DNA of 23,000 nt from Gemmatimonadales bacterium UBA7889. GTDB lineage: Bacteria > Gemmatimonadota > Gemmatimonadetes > Longimicrobiales > Gaopeijiaceae. This document shows positions 15,881-23,000 of the stretch, piece by piece. Position 1 is the first letter of the stretch. Every line of letters starts with the position of its first letter. A program made the translations under genes and the position numbers. The notes below the pieces were generated by a model, which was not told where the DNA came from, ran no database searches, and saw only the letters and a program-made list of their open reading frames with translations. The stretch is taken from assembly GCA_002501085.1 (NCBI GenBank), contig DLRL01000080.1, positions 3,171 through 26,170 of the forward strand, written 5' to 3'.

Positions 15881-16053
15881 GGGCTTATCTCCTATAGTCC
15901 AGTGTCGCCTGTATTTCTTTCGACAGGCCATAGTAAACCACAGCGAGGCGTTCGAGGCAAGCTTTGGGATGCACTTGCCGGGATACGCTCTCTTCTCTAC
16001 GCTCTGATCTCAAGCCATAAGTCCGTCGTAAGCACACCACTGGAGTCAACCTC

Positions 16054-18801
16054 ATGCAGCCTTATAGAGTTAGGCTTTTCCTCTCTGTGTTTTTCTTAGT
16101 TATCTCTGCGGGACCATGGTCGAGGCAACATCTGACTGCACAGAGGCTAGATGAGGCACTTCTGGACAACCTTGAGTACCGGGAGATCGGCCCAACTCGT
16201 CAAAGTGGGCGCTTCGTCGATATCGCAGTGCCCAATCAGCGTCCATACACTTTCTATATAGCTACTGCCTCAGGGGGACTCTGGAAGACAGAAAATAACG
16301 GAATCACATTTGACGTATTGTTTACGGACCAAGGCGTATTCTCGATCGGTGCGATTACCGTGGCCCCCTCCGACCCGGACATCCTGTATCTCGGTTCTGG
16401 AGAAGCAAATAACTCGAGAAGCAGCTATTGGGGTGACGGTGTTTATAGGTCAACTGACGCAGGAGAATCTTGGACTCATTTGGGATTACCTGAATCACAT
16501 CACATTGGTCGCATAGTGGTCCATCCATTAAATCCAGACATCGTCTACGTCGCTGCTCTAGGTCATCTTTATTCAGAGAACGAGGAGCGCGGTCTCTACA
16601 AAACAACTAATGGTGGGGATAGCTGGATCCGGGTCCTTGGGCCAGAGATAGAAGGCCGCCGTATCGGCGTCGTGGATGTGGTCATGGACCCCACCGACAC
16701 TCAAACCTTGTACGCGGCTAGCTACGACAAGGTGCGTCTTCCATTCACATTTGATCTGGGTGGTCCTGGAAGCAGGCTCTATAAGAGCACGAATGGTGGG
16801 GACAGTTGGATACAACTGGGAGCTGGCCTTCCCGAAGGTATGCTCGGACGAATCGGAGTCGATATTTACGAACGCGACCCTAGTATCATCTATGTAACGA
16901 TCGAGAACGCGAATAAGAACGACATGCCCGAAGAGGAGCGTCGACAAGAACTACTCGATCACGAGTCCAGCCGCGGAATGATCGGAGGAGAGGTTTATCG
17001 ATCGGATGATGCTGGAATCACATGGGACAAAGTAAGTCCCGATGGGCAATCAATCGGTGGTGGTCCCGCTTATTACTATGGACAAATTATCGTAGACCCC
17101 AATGACGCAGACATTGTCCACGTGCTCTCTGCTCGATCCTGGGGTACAAGTAACGGTGGAGAGACATGGGAAAGCGGCCCACTTGGCTTCGGCGGTGACG
17201 ATCATGCTCTTTGGATTGACCCTGATAACTCGAATCACATGATCCTCGGTTATGATCATGGCTTGGGAATCACCTACGACGGTGCAGAGAACTGGTACCA
17301 TCCGGACTTTCAGTCGTTAGCTCAGTTCTATGCGGTCGGCATCGACATGTCTCACCCGTACCGAGTAGCTGGTGGCTTACAGGACAATGGCTCACATATG
17401 GCCTATAACACAAATCCCTCCGGAGGACCGATTTACTTTGAAATGTGGGACCGAGTGGGTGGTGGTGATGGCATGTACAACGAGTTCGACACCTGTAATA
17501 ACCGCTTCCTCTATAATGAATCTCAGTTTGGGCCAATTAGCCGACTCGACCTGTGGACCGGGGATCGCAAGGGCATCCGTTACGATGATCCCGACATGCG
17601 CTACAACTGGAACGCCCCGATCGTCGTCTCTGTCCATGACTGCGACGTTATCTATCACGCTGGAAATAAGGTTATGCGATCATCCTTCCGGGGTGAGAAT
17701 TGGGAGATGATCAGCGAGGATCTCACCAAGGCTGATCCTGCAACACTGACCACAGGAAAGGGGGGTGACGGTAACGTCCAATACGCAACAATCACGTCAC
17801 TCGATGAGTCTCCGCTAAAAGCCGGATTGCTTTGGGTTGGTACAGATGATGGCAACGTGCAGGTGACTCAAAATGACGGACTATCCTGGGAACTCCTAAA
17901 CGACAACATCCCGAATAACCCCGAGTATTGGGTGAGTCGGGTCGAGGCATCCCACCATGATCTTGGTACCGCCTACATATCTTATACAGGGTACCGCAGA
18001 GACGACTTCCGCCCCTTTGTATATAAGACAAGTGACTTCGGCGAGTCTTGGACCGATATCTCGTCGAATCTGCCAGCAGAACCAATCAACGTAATCCGCG
18101 AACATCATACGAATCCCAACCTCTTATTCGTGGGTACTGAATTTCAGATCTGGGTCTCAATCGATGGTGGGGGGAATTGGACAAGCATGAAGCTTGATAT
18201 GCCAGTCTCACCTGTACATGACATGAAGATCCACCCGAGAGAAAATGACTTGGTCGCGGCAACCCATGGGCGCGGAATTTACATCACTGATATCAGCTCG
18301 CTTGCGGAACTCAACCCGGAAGTACTCGCTAAAGATGCTCATTTTTTTGAACCAGAACCCAAAGTCCGGTGGGTTAGTCCTGACTTGACGAACTACTCAT
18401 CATCTAATTTCAACGGTGAGAGTGAGCCCGAGGGGGCTGCGATATATTACTACCTCTCAGGAGAAGCCTCGGACTCCGTAATATTTACCGTATACCAGAA
18501 TGCACTGCCTGTCGCCGAAATCAAAGGTCCGGCTGACGCCGGCATTCATCGTGTCTTATGGGATATGGAGAAACGAATCGAACGGAGTACAGCAGAGCAG
18601 GACCGACTCCGTGATGGTGGCGGTGGTGTTGGACGTGGCGGGGGACGTGGCGGACGTGGGGGGGCACCACGGGACAATATCCGTTACGCATATAGCTCTG
18701 CGCCCGAGGGCCAATACACGGTCATAATGTCTGTCGATGGCCAGGAGCAGGAGCAGAATATTACAATCCTGAAGGACGAGTGGTGGATGGACCGGAAGTA
18801 A
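16054..18801 (+). CDS. Secreted VPS10/BNR-type beta-propeller (sortilin-like, sialidase-fold)
   Basis: A 915-residue exported protein. TGGAG (16041-16045) sits 8 nt before the ATG and a signal peptide follows (VRLFLSVFFLVISAG). The body carries many Asp-box motifs (S-x-D-x-G-x-x-W pattern): STDAGESW, TTNGGDSW, STNGGDSW, SDDAGITW, TSNGGETW, TQNDGLSW, TSDFGESW, SIDGGGNW. This marks a large sialidase/sortilin-like propeller, probably two propeller units. Near residues 854-871 is a Gly/Arg low-complexity stretch (GGGGVGRGGGRGGRGG) before a short C-terminal beta domain. The strict sialidase catalytic set (Arg triad, Tyr/Glu) is not evident, so glycosidase activity should not be assumed. Such proteins are numerous in Gemmatimonadota and Acidobacteriota and their substrates are mostly unknown. 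It leads a same-strand run with the genes to its right (70 bp gap). Confidence 0.88.
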   Translation: MQPYRVRLFLSVFFLVISAGPWSRQHLTAQRLDEALLDNLEYREIGPTRQSGRFVDIAVPNQRPYTFYIATASGGLWKTENNGITFDVLFTDQGVFSIGAITVAPSDPDILYLGSGEANNSRSSYWGDGVYRSTDAGESWTHLGLPESHHIGRIVVHPLNPDIVYVAALGHLYSENEERGLYKTTNGGDSWIRVLGPEIEGRRIGVVDVVMDPTDTQTLYAASYDKVRLPFTFDLGGPGSRLYKSTNGGDSWIQLGAGLPEGMLGRIGVDIYERDPSIIYVTIENANKNDMPEEERRQELLDHESSRGMIGGEVYRSDDAGITWDKVSPDGQSIGGGPAYYYGQIIVDPNDADIVHVLSARSWGTSNGGETWESGPLGFGGDDHALWIDPDNSNHMILGYDHGLGITYDGAENWYHPDFQSLAQFYAVGIDMSHPYRVAGGLQDNGSHMAYNTNPSGGPIYFEMWDRVGGGDGMYNEFDTCNNRFLYNESQFGPISRLDLWTGDRKGIRYDDPDMRYNWNAPIVVSVHDCDVIYHAGNKVMRSSFRGENWEMISEDLTKADPATLTTGKGGDGNVQYATITSLDESPLKAGLLWVGTDDGNVQVTQNDGLSWELLNDNIPNNPEYWVSRVEASHHDLGTAYISYTGYRRDDFRPFVYKTSDFGESWTDISSNLPAEPINVIREHHTNPNLLFVGTEFQIWVSIDGGGNWTSMKLDMPVSPVHDMKIHPRENDLVAATHGRGIYITDISSLAELNPEVLAKDAHFFEPEPKVRWVSPDLTNYSSSNFNGESEPEGAAIYYYLSGEASDSVIFTVYQNALPVAEIKGPADAGIHRVLWDMEKRIERSTAEQDRLRDGGGGVGRGGGRGGRGGAPRDNIRYAYSSAPEGQYTVIMSVDGQEQEQNITILKDEWWMDRK

Positions 18802-18871
18802 GGACCATCTTGCCCACCGACGCTGACAGCACTCAACTTTAGCTTATAACCACACAGTTAAGAGGTGCCTT

Positions 18872-20230
18872 ATGCAGGCCATACGATCTACCAGTCTAAT
18901 GCTCACCGCTGTTGTCCTAACCGGAACCCTCGTATCCCCTGGGGCAGCTCAGAACGTGCCCTGGAATCCACTGAAGAGGGGAAGCGACAATATGGAAGTG
19001 CTAGGCCACCTTCCACTTGGGCCGCGGCTATCTGTCGCTGACATGGACATAGAGCAGGAAATGCACCGGCCATTTGCATATGTCGCGCGGATGGTATACG
19101 GCTTCGAGGGACCCAGGGGCACGGACATCATCAGCATCGAAGATCCGGAGAGACCTAAGCTTCTTTATGAGTGGAGAATTGAGAATCAGGATCTCCATCA
19201 GGGTACCGGCGGTATGGATGTGAAGCACTTTAAGTGGAACGATCGCTATTACTTGGTGCAATCCCTTCAGTTCGGGGCAGGTGGCCCGAACAGTGACCTT
19301 GGTGCTGTCATTCTTGATGTAACCGGACTACCTGACCCATCTACCGTGCGTGAAGCCGCCCGTATTCGGGAACCAGAGATGCCGGGTGGATTCCACAATA
19401 TTTTCATCTACAAGCACTCCAATGGCCGAGTCTATTTGTTCACGACTGCACGCGCTCCAGGTGCACTCATTTACGATCTTGGGTTGATCGTTGAGGGAGA
19501 TCTTGAGAACGCTCGAGTAGGCATGGTACCTGTGCCTGAAAGCGCGTTTGGCAGAGGCGGCGGCCGCGGATACCACGACTTCTATCTAGGATATCATCCT
19601 GATACGGGAGAGGATCGCTTCTACGGTGGGGGTACGGGCGGATATTACATCTACGACGTTTCAAATCTGGAGGAACCGCAACTCCGCATTACGCTGACAG
19701 GTATAAGCGGGATCCAGGGTGGTCACACCTTCACACCAAGCGCTGACGGGCGTTACGTGATCGCAGAAAGCGAATACCAATATGCTCCGCTCAGAATCTT
19801 TGATCTGCAGCCGGCGCTGGAAGGGGAAGTTACAAACATCCGATCGCCGATCTCGGCCTTTACAGCTGACTGGCGCCATCTCGTGCACAACCATGAGGTT
19901 CGGTGGCCGTACGTATTTGTTTCTGGATACTTGGATGGCCTTCAGATTTTCAACCTCCAAGATCCTGAAAATCCTGCTACCGTTGGCTATTATGACACAT
20001 ATATAGGAGCACCAAGCGCTGACCGTCCCGCGATGTTTAACGGCGCATTTGGTGTGGACGTGCGCAATGAAGACGGGCTGATAGTAATCAGTGACATGTC
20101 AACCGGTTTTTGGACGTTCAGCATGGACGGGTTTCAGGGCTGGAATGGGGAGAACTGGGGTTATCCAAATATCTCCTCAGCTCAAGATTGGGACCGGCCA
20201 GTAGTCACACGTCCGATTAGTGACCACTAA
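18872..20230 (+). CDS. Secreted LVIVD-like beta-propeller protein
   Basis: A 452-residue exported protein with a signal peptide (SLMLTAVVLTGTLVSPGAAQ) and an AGAGG ribosome binding site about 6 nt before the ATG. Repeats of LVIVD type are seen: FAYVARMVYGFEGPRGTDII then SIEDPERPKLL, then YYIYDVSNLEEPQLRITL, and YVFVSGYLDGLQIFNLQDPE followed by NPATVGYYDTY. Other conserved-looking segments are MPGGFHNIFIYKH, GGHTFTPSADGRYVIAESEY and LVHNHEVRWPY, each with His that may line a pocket. There is no membrane anchor. LVIVD propellers occur on bacterial surfaces with unproved roles. It lies between the VPS10-like gene and a small unknown gene (31 bp) and may share their transcript. Confidence 0.85.
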   Translation: MQAIRSTSLMLTAVVLTGTLVSPGAAQNVPWNPLKRGSDNMEVLGHLPLGPRLSVADMDIEQEMHRPFAYVARMVYGFEGPRGTDIISIEDPERPKLLYEWRIENQDLHQGTGGMDVKHFKWNDRYYLVQSLQFGAGGPNSDLGAVILDVTGLPDPSTVREAARIREPEMPGGFHNIFIYKHSNGRVYLFTTARAPGALIYDLGLIVEGDLENARVGMVPVPESAFGRGGGRGYHDFYLGYHPDTGEDRFYGGGTGGYYIYDVSNLEEPQLRITLTGISGIQGGHTFTPSADGRYVIAESEYQYAPLRIFDLQPALEGEVTNIRSPISAFTADWRHLVHNHEVRWPYVFVSGYLDGLQIFNLQDPENPATVGYYDTYIGAPSADRPAMFNGAFGVDVRNEDGLIVISDMSTGFWTFSMDGFQGWNGENWGYPNISSAQDWDRPVVTRPISDH

Positions 20231-20261
20231 CTAACGCTCAGGGGTCAAGCAGGTATACGTG

Positions 20262-20822
20262 ATGCTCTACAGACAGACGTTGGGGCTAGCCGTTCTGATT
20301 TCCTTTACACTACCCCTGGCCACTACCTCCCCTATTGGAGCAGAAGAGGCAGGATACTGCCCCTTAGAGGGGGCAGAGTACTATACGGTTGAGTTAGTAA
20401 CGACAAAGAACATTCCTGGAACTGGGCTAGCAACAGGCAGGGCTGATCTATCTGTCCCCGCAAGCTCGCCATTTTCTGTGGCCATCTCACCGGATGGGAG
20501 CTACGAGTACTTGGTTCGTGTCTCGCTGGAGCGCATGAAACTCCCGACAGAAGGCCGGCTCGTGGCCTGGGTCACAACGAGAGAATTAGACAGAATTGAA
20601 CGCCTGGGGCCGCTCGACCAAAACCTTACGGCATCAGGGAAGGTCAAGTGGAACAAGTTCTTGGTTGTCATAACACTCGAAGCGGATAACAATCCGGAAC
20701 AATCAATGTGGGCTGGGCCAATTGTATTCCGCGGAATGTCCCGCAGTGGAATGATGCACACCATGGTAGGGCATGGCGCACTCCAGCAAGAAAATTGTGC
20801 CGCGTACGGCTACGCAAACTAG
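20262..20822 (+). CDS. Small exported protein of unknown function with a Met/His cluster
   Basis: A 186-residue exported protein from ATG 20262 (a GTG directly before it at 20259 is an alternative; AGCAGG lies upstream). The signal peptide (YRQTLGLAVLISFTLPLATT) is cleaved near IGAEEA. The mature chain looks all-beta: LVRVSLERMKLP, RLVAWVTTRELDRIERLG, GKVKWNKFLVVITLEADN. Two Cys, 33 near the mature N terminus and 179 near the C terminus, could form a disulfide closing the domain. Residues 159-171 (MSRSGMMHTMVGH) hold four Met and two His, a pattern seen in periplasmic copper-binding proteins. Its neighbour 65 bp downstream is a multicopper oxidase, so copper binding or delivery is a reasonable but unproved guess. 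I recognise no named family. Confidence 0.8.
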   Translation: MLYRQTLGLAVLISFTLPLATTSPIGAEEAGYCPLEGAEYYTVELVTTKNIPGTGLATGRADLSVPASSPFSVAISPDGSYEYLVRVSLERMKLPTEGRLVAWVTTRELDRIERLGPLDQNLTASGKVKWNKFLVVITLEADNNPEQSMWAGPIVFRGMSRSGMMHTMVGHGALQQENCAAYGYAN

Positions 20823-20835
20823 CGCCACTGGCGCT
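20821..20835. repeat. Short inverted repeat at the stop of the small gene
   Basis: AGCGCCA (20821-20827) and TGGCGCT (20829-20835) are separated by one base and overlap the TAG stop by two bases. As RNA this would be a 6-bp hairpin with a 3-nt loop and no U-tract. It could be a processing or stability element between the unknown gene and the multicopper oxidase gene, but it is short. Confidence 0.3.
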
Positions 20836-20887
20836 TCGAAAACCCAAGGCCTTGTAGTCGCCATCCATGCCAAGGTAAGGAACCATT

Positions 20888-22585
20888 ATGCCGCCGCCCC
20901 CAACCCCAATCATGAGAGTCGCTAGGTATTGTCTGACAGTAGTGACGGCTGCGGTTTTAGCTAGCCCACTACACGCCCAGTCAGAAATGCCAGGCATGGG
21001 TATGTCAGGTGGGTGGAGAATGGTACCAATGGACCCGAACATGATCATGCTTCCGGGCCTAACCGGGGTTGTGCCCGTGGTAGGGGCCTTCCTACCTGCC
21101 GCAGGCATAAATCCCGCAAACTTCCCAGAAGCAGAGCCATCCCAGGTTGTTGAGATGATCGATGGAGATACGCTAGATATTGAGGTGTCAATTGTGCGTC
21201 GCATTCTCAATGGCCATGAGATGGTGATGTTTGGGTACAATCGACAGTACCCAGGTCCATTAATTCGAGCTCCAAAGGACGCTACACTCGTTGTGCGCGT
21301 CAGGAATGAAATCGAATTACCGACGACAATCCATTGGCATGGTGTGCGTCTAGACAATGAGTTTGACGGTGTCCCTGGTGTAACGCAGGAAGCGATCCAG
21401 CGGGGAGAGAGTTTTGTTTATGAAGTGCATGTCCCTGACGCCGGGATGTTTTGGTATCATCCGCACGCCCGAGAGGATGTGCAGCAGGACCTAGGACTTT
21501 TCGGAAATCTTTTGGTGACCTCTCCGAATCCTAGCTACTACGGCCCGGCTCACCGAGAAGAGATTCTGGTCCTAGATGATATTCTTATGGATGAGCAGGG
21601 CGTACTACCCTGGGGTGAGAGCGCACCCACACATGCTCTGATGGGGCGTTTCGGGAATGTGATGATGGTTAATGGTGAGACCAATCATCAGCTGTCAGCC
21701 AAGCAGGGAGAGGTCGTACGTTTCTTTCTCACCAATGTGGCAAATTCCAGAACATTTAATGTCACATTCGGTGGAGCGCAGGTGAAACTCATCGCGTCTG
21801 ATGTTGGACGTTTTGAGCGTGAAGCTTGGGTCGAATCAGTTGTGATAGCGCCTGCAGAACGATACGTGGTTGACGTTAGGTTCGAAGAGCCGGGAACTAC
21901 CTTGATTGCCAACAGTATTCAGGCCATTAACCACTTCCGGGGTGAGTTTTACCCACATGTTGACACCTTGTCGATTGTGACTGTTTCCACAGAGACAGCT
22001 GCGCCGGGTATCTCGGACAGCTTCTACTCTCTAAGGGTGCACGATGAAATAGCCGCTGAGCTCGAGCCGTACCGTCCTCATTTCAATCGTGAACCAGACT
22101 ACGAGCTCGAAGCAACCGTCCGTGTTCAAGATCTTCCCACACCCATCGTGCTTGCCATGGAAGCAGACACGCTTTTCTTCCCTCCAATGGAGTGGAATGA
22201 TGCGATGCCAGTCATGAACTGGCTTTCTACCGGAGATCAGGTGACCTGGATTCTCAAAGATCGGGATACAGGCGCTGAAAACAATGATATTGACTGGAAC
22301 TTTAAGGTAGGGGACCTAGTCAAGATACGAATTTTCAATTCACCTGATTCGTTCCATCCGATGAATCATCCAATCCATATCCATGGCCAGCGCTTTCTCG
22401 TCACCTCGATGGATGGTGCCGAAAATCAGAACCTTTCCTGGAAAGACACTGCAATCGTGCCAGTAGGGTCCTCAATGGACTTGCTCGTTGAGATGTCGAA
22501 TCCTGGTGAGTGGATGCTTCACTGTCACATCGCTGAACACTTGCATGCAGGCATGATGTTCAGCTTCACCGTGCAGGAACAGTGA
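20888..22585 (+). CDS. Periplasmic multicopper oxidase
   Basis: A 565-residue exported three-cupredoxin-domain oxidase that oxidises a metal ion or organic substrate and reduces O2 to water. All copper motifs are intact: His149/His151 (IHWHG), His191/His193 (WYHPHA), His494/His497/His499 (NHPIHIHG) and HCHIAEHLHAGM, with His545, Cys546, His547, His551 and axial Met556. The T1 site thus has a Met ligand, and the trinuclear centre has its full His set. AAGG (20877-20880) precedes the ATG by 7 nt; the signal peptide includes VARYCLTVVTAAVLASPLHA. The mature N terminus is Met-rich: seven Met between residues 34 and 54 (EMPGMGMSGGWRMVPMDP then NMIM). Laccase, copper/manganese oxidase or nitrite-reductase-like use cannot be told apart here. 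It ends 4 nt before the next gene. Confidence 0.94.
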   Translation: MPPPPTPIMRVARYCLTVVTAAVLASPLHAQSEMPGMGMSGGWRMVPMDPNMIMLPGLTGVVPVVGAFLPAAGINPANFPEAEPSQVVEMIDGDTLDIEVSIVRRILNGHEMVMFGYNRQYPGPLIRAPKDATLVVRVRNEIELPTTIHWHGVRLDNEFDGVPGVTQEAIQRGESFVYEVHVPDAGMFWYHPHAREDVQQDLGLFGNLLVTSPNPSYYGPAHREEILVLDDILMDEQGVLPWGESAPTHALMGRFGNVMMVNGETNHQLSAKQGEVVRFFLTNVANSRTFNVTFGGAQVKLIASDVGRFEREAWVESVVIAPAERYVVDVRFEEPGTTLIANSIQAINHFRGEFYPHVDTLSIVTVSTETAAPGISDSFYSLRVHDEIAAELEPYRPHFNREPDYELEATVRVQDLPTPIVLAMEADTLFFPPMEWNDAMPVMNWLSTGDQVTWILKDRDTGAENNDIDWNFKVGDLVKIRIFNSPDSFHPMNHPIHIHGQRFLVTSMDGAENQNLSWKDTAIVPVGSSMDLLVEMSNPGEWMLHCHIAEHLHAGMMFSFTVQEQ

Positions 22586-22589
22586 TCTC

Positions 22590-23000
22590 TTGAATACCCT
22601 GGTCAAATCTGTGATCGGTGCAGTGCTGATCTTGAGTTCTGGCGCCATTCTCTTGGTCGGAGGCAGGCGGATTATCGAACAGGAACGCGCGGCTCAGGAA
22701 GTGGAACGCCTTCGCGAAGGGTTATATCGAGCACGAGCAACGGCCGAGCGGTGTCAGCGATCGATCGTTGCTGGCGAAACCGAGCTTGTGGAACTCCGAG
22801 CCCGACTCGATGCGCTTCGAGCTCGCGTAGACAGCTTTGAGGCACTCGATGAACGCGGTGTGCCCCAGGATCGTTATGAGACCTACCTGGGCACTTTCAA
22901 TATGTATAACGATACTGCAAGTACGTGGGAGGAGCGGGAGCGACAACTGCGCGTAGCTGAAGCTTCCTGCCGGACTGTCATCCTAGAACACAATGCGATG
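22590..23000 (+). CDS. Membrane-anchored coiled-coil protein, partial at right edge
   Basis: An open frame from TTG at 22590 reaches the window end with no stop (137 codons). It begins 4 nt after the oxidase stop; AGGA about 11 nt upstream, inside the oxidase gene, could serve as its ribosome binding site. GTG 22611 is an alternative start. The N terminus is a single hydrophobic helix (LVKSVIGAVLILSSGAILLV) followed by GGRR, then long charged helices with coiled-coil character (EQERAAQEVERLREGLYRAR, LVELRARLDALRARVDSFEA). No family recognised. It is probably a single-pass protein and translationally coupled to the oxidase. The continuous frame and very biased composition support coding. Confidence 0.72.
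   Translation, partial: MNTLVKSVIGAVLILSSGAILLVGGRRIIEQERAAQEVERLREGLYRARATAERCQRSIVAGETELVELRARLDALRARVDSFEALDERGVPQDRYETYLGTFNMYNDTASTWEERERQLRVAEASCRTVILEHNAM

Noticed and set aside
16054..18801. Calling the Asp-box propeller a sialidase.
   Set aside because: Asp-boxes mark the fold only; the arginine triad and catalytic Tyr/Glu of sialidases were not found.
1..23000. Search for defence islands, CRISPR arrays, transposons, integrases and attachment sites.
   Set aside because: No spaced direct repeats, terminal inverted repeats or relevant protein motifs were seen; the genes look like ordinary chromosomal metabolism and envelope functions.

Overview
The window reads as chromosomal DNA from a free-living Gram-negative heterotroph. 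Most proteins carry a Sec signal peptide, a lipobox or (once) a Tat signal, and many are secreted beta-propeller or TPR proteins. The mix resembles marine or soil Gemmatimonadota, Acidobacteriota and related uncultured lineages: a PQQ dehydrogenase, DUF1028, a VPS10/BNR propeller with a Gly/Arg-rich segment, an LVIVD-like propeller, an M28 peptidase, SMP-30 and a multicopper oxidase. This lineage guess is inference from gene content only. No tRNA, rRNA, CRISPR, transposase, integrase, phage gene or recognisable defence system was seen, and no stretch of 300 bases lacks a gene.

Layout. Positions 1-6 hold the start of a minus-strand gene leaving the window. 199-2887 (+): a secreted TPR protein and an exported DUF1028-TPR protein, separated by a strong hairpin. 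3058-4686 (+): an M28 metallopeptidase. 4758-5906 (-): an NHL-repeat lipoprotein. 6127-8169 (+): a periplasmic PQQ dehydrogenase. 8311-9878 (-): an SMP-30/gluconolactonase-like protein preceded by a hotdog thioesterase. 10121-12161 (+): a PhzF-type enzyme and a polysaccharide-deacetylase lipoprotein. 12308-14360 (+): a block of cytosolic proteins (zinc ribbon, cupin, MOSC, family 5 uracil-DNA glycosylase). 14424-15647 (+): a Tat-exported glycosylasparaginase-type Ntn hydrolase, ending at a perfect 30-bp palindrome. 15731-15880 (-): a tiny membrane protein. 16054-23000 (+): a tandem run of a VPS10-like propeller, an LVIVD-like propeller, a small Met/His-bearing protein of unknown function, a multicopper oxidase and a membrane-anchored coiled-coil protein running off the end.

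How they may work together (inference). Most of the window looks like an envelope toolkit for scavenging organic matter. M28 and the asparaginase-family enzyme would act on peptides and glyco-asparagine, the deacetylase on N-acetylated sugars, and the PQQ dehydrogenase plus SMP-30 protein on sugar oxidation and lactone opening. The most intriguing local unit is the right-hand run. There a multicopper oxidase with a Met-rich N terminus sits next to a small exported protein with a Met/His cluster and two Cys, and is probably translationally coupled to a downstream coiled-coil membrane protein. I see no decisive evidence of a wholly new system; this run and the exported DUF1028 with a pro-segment are the best candidates.
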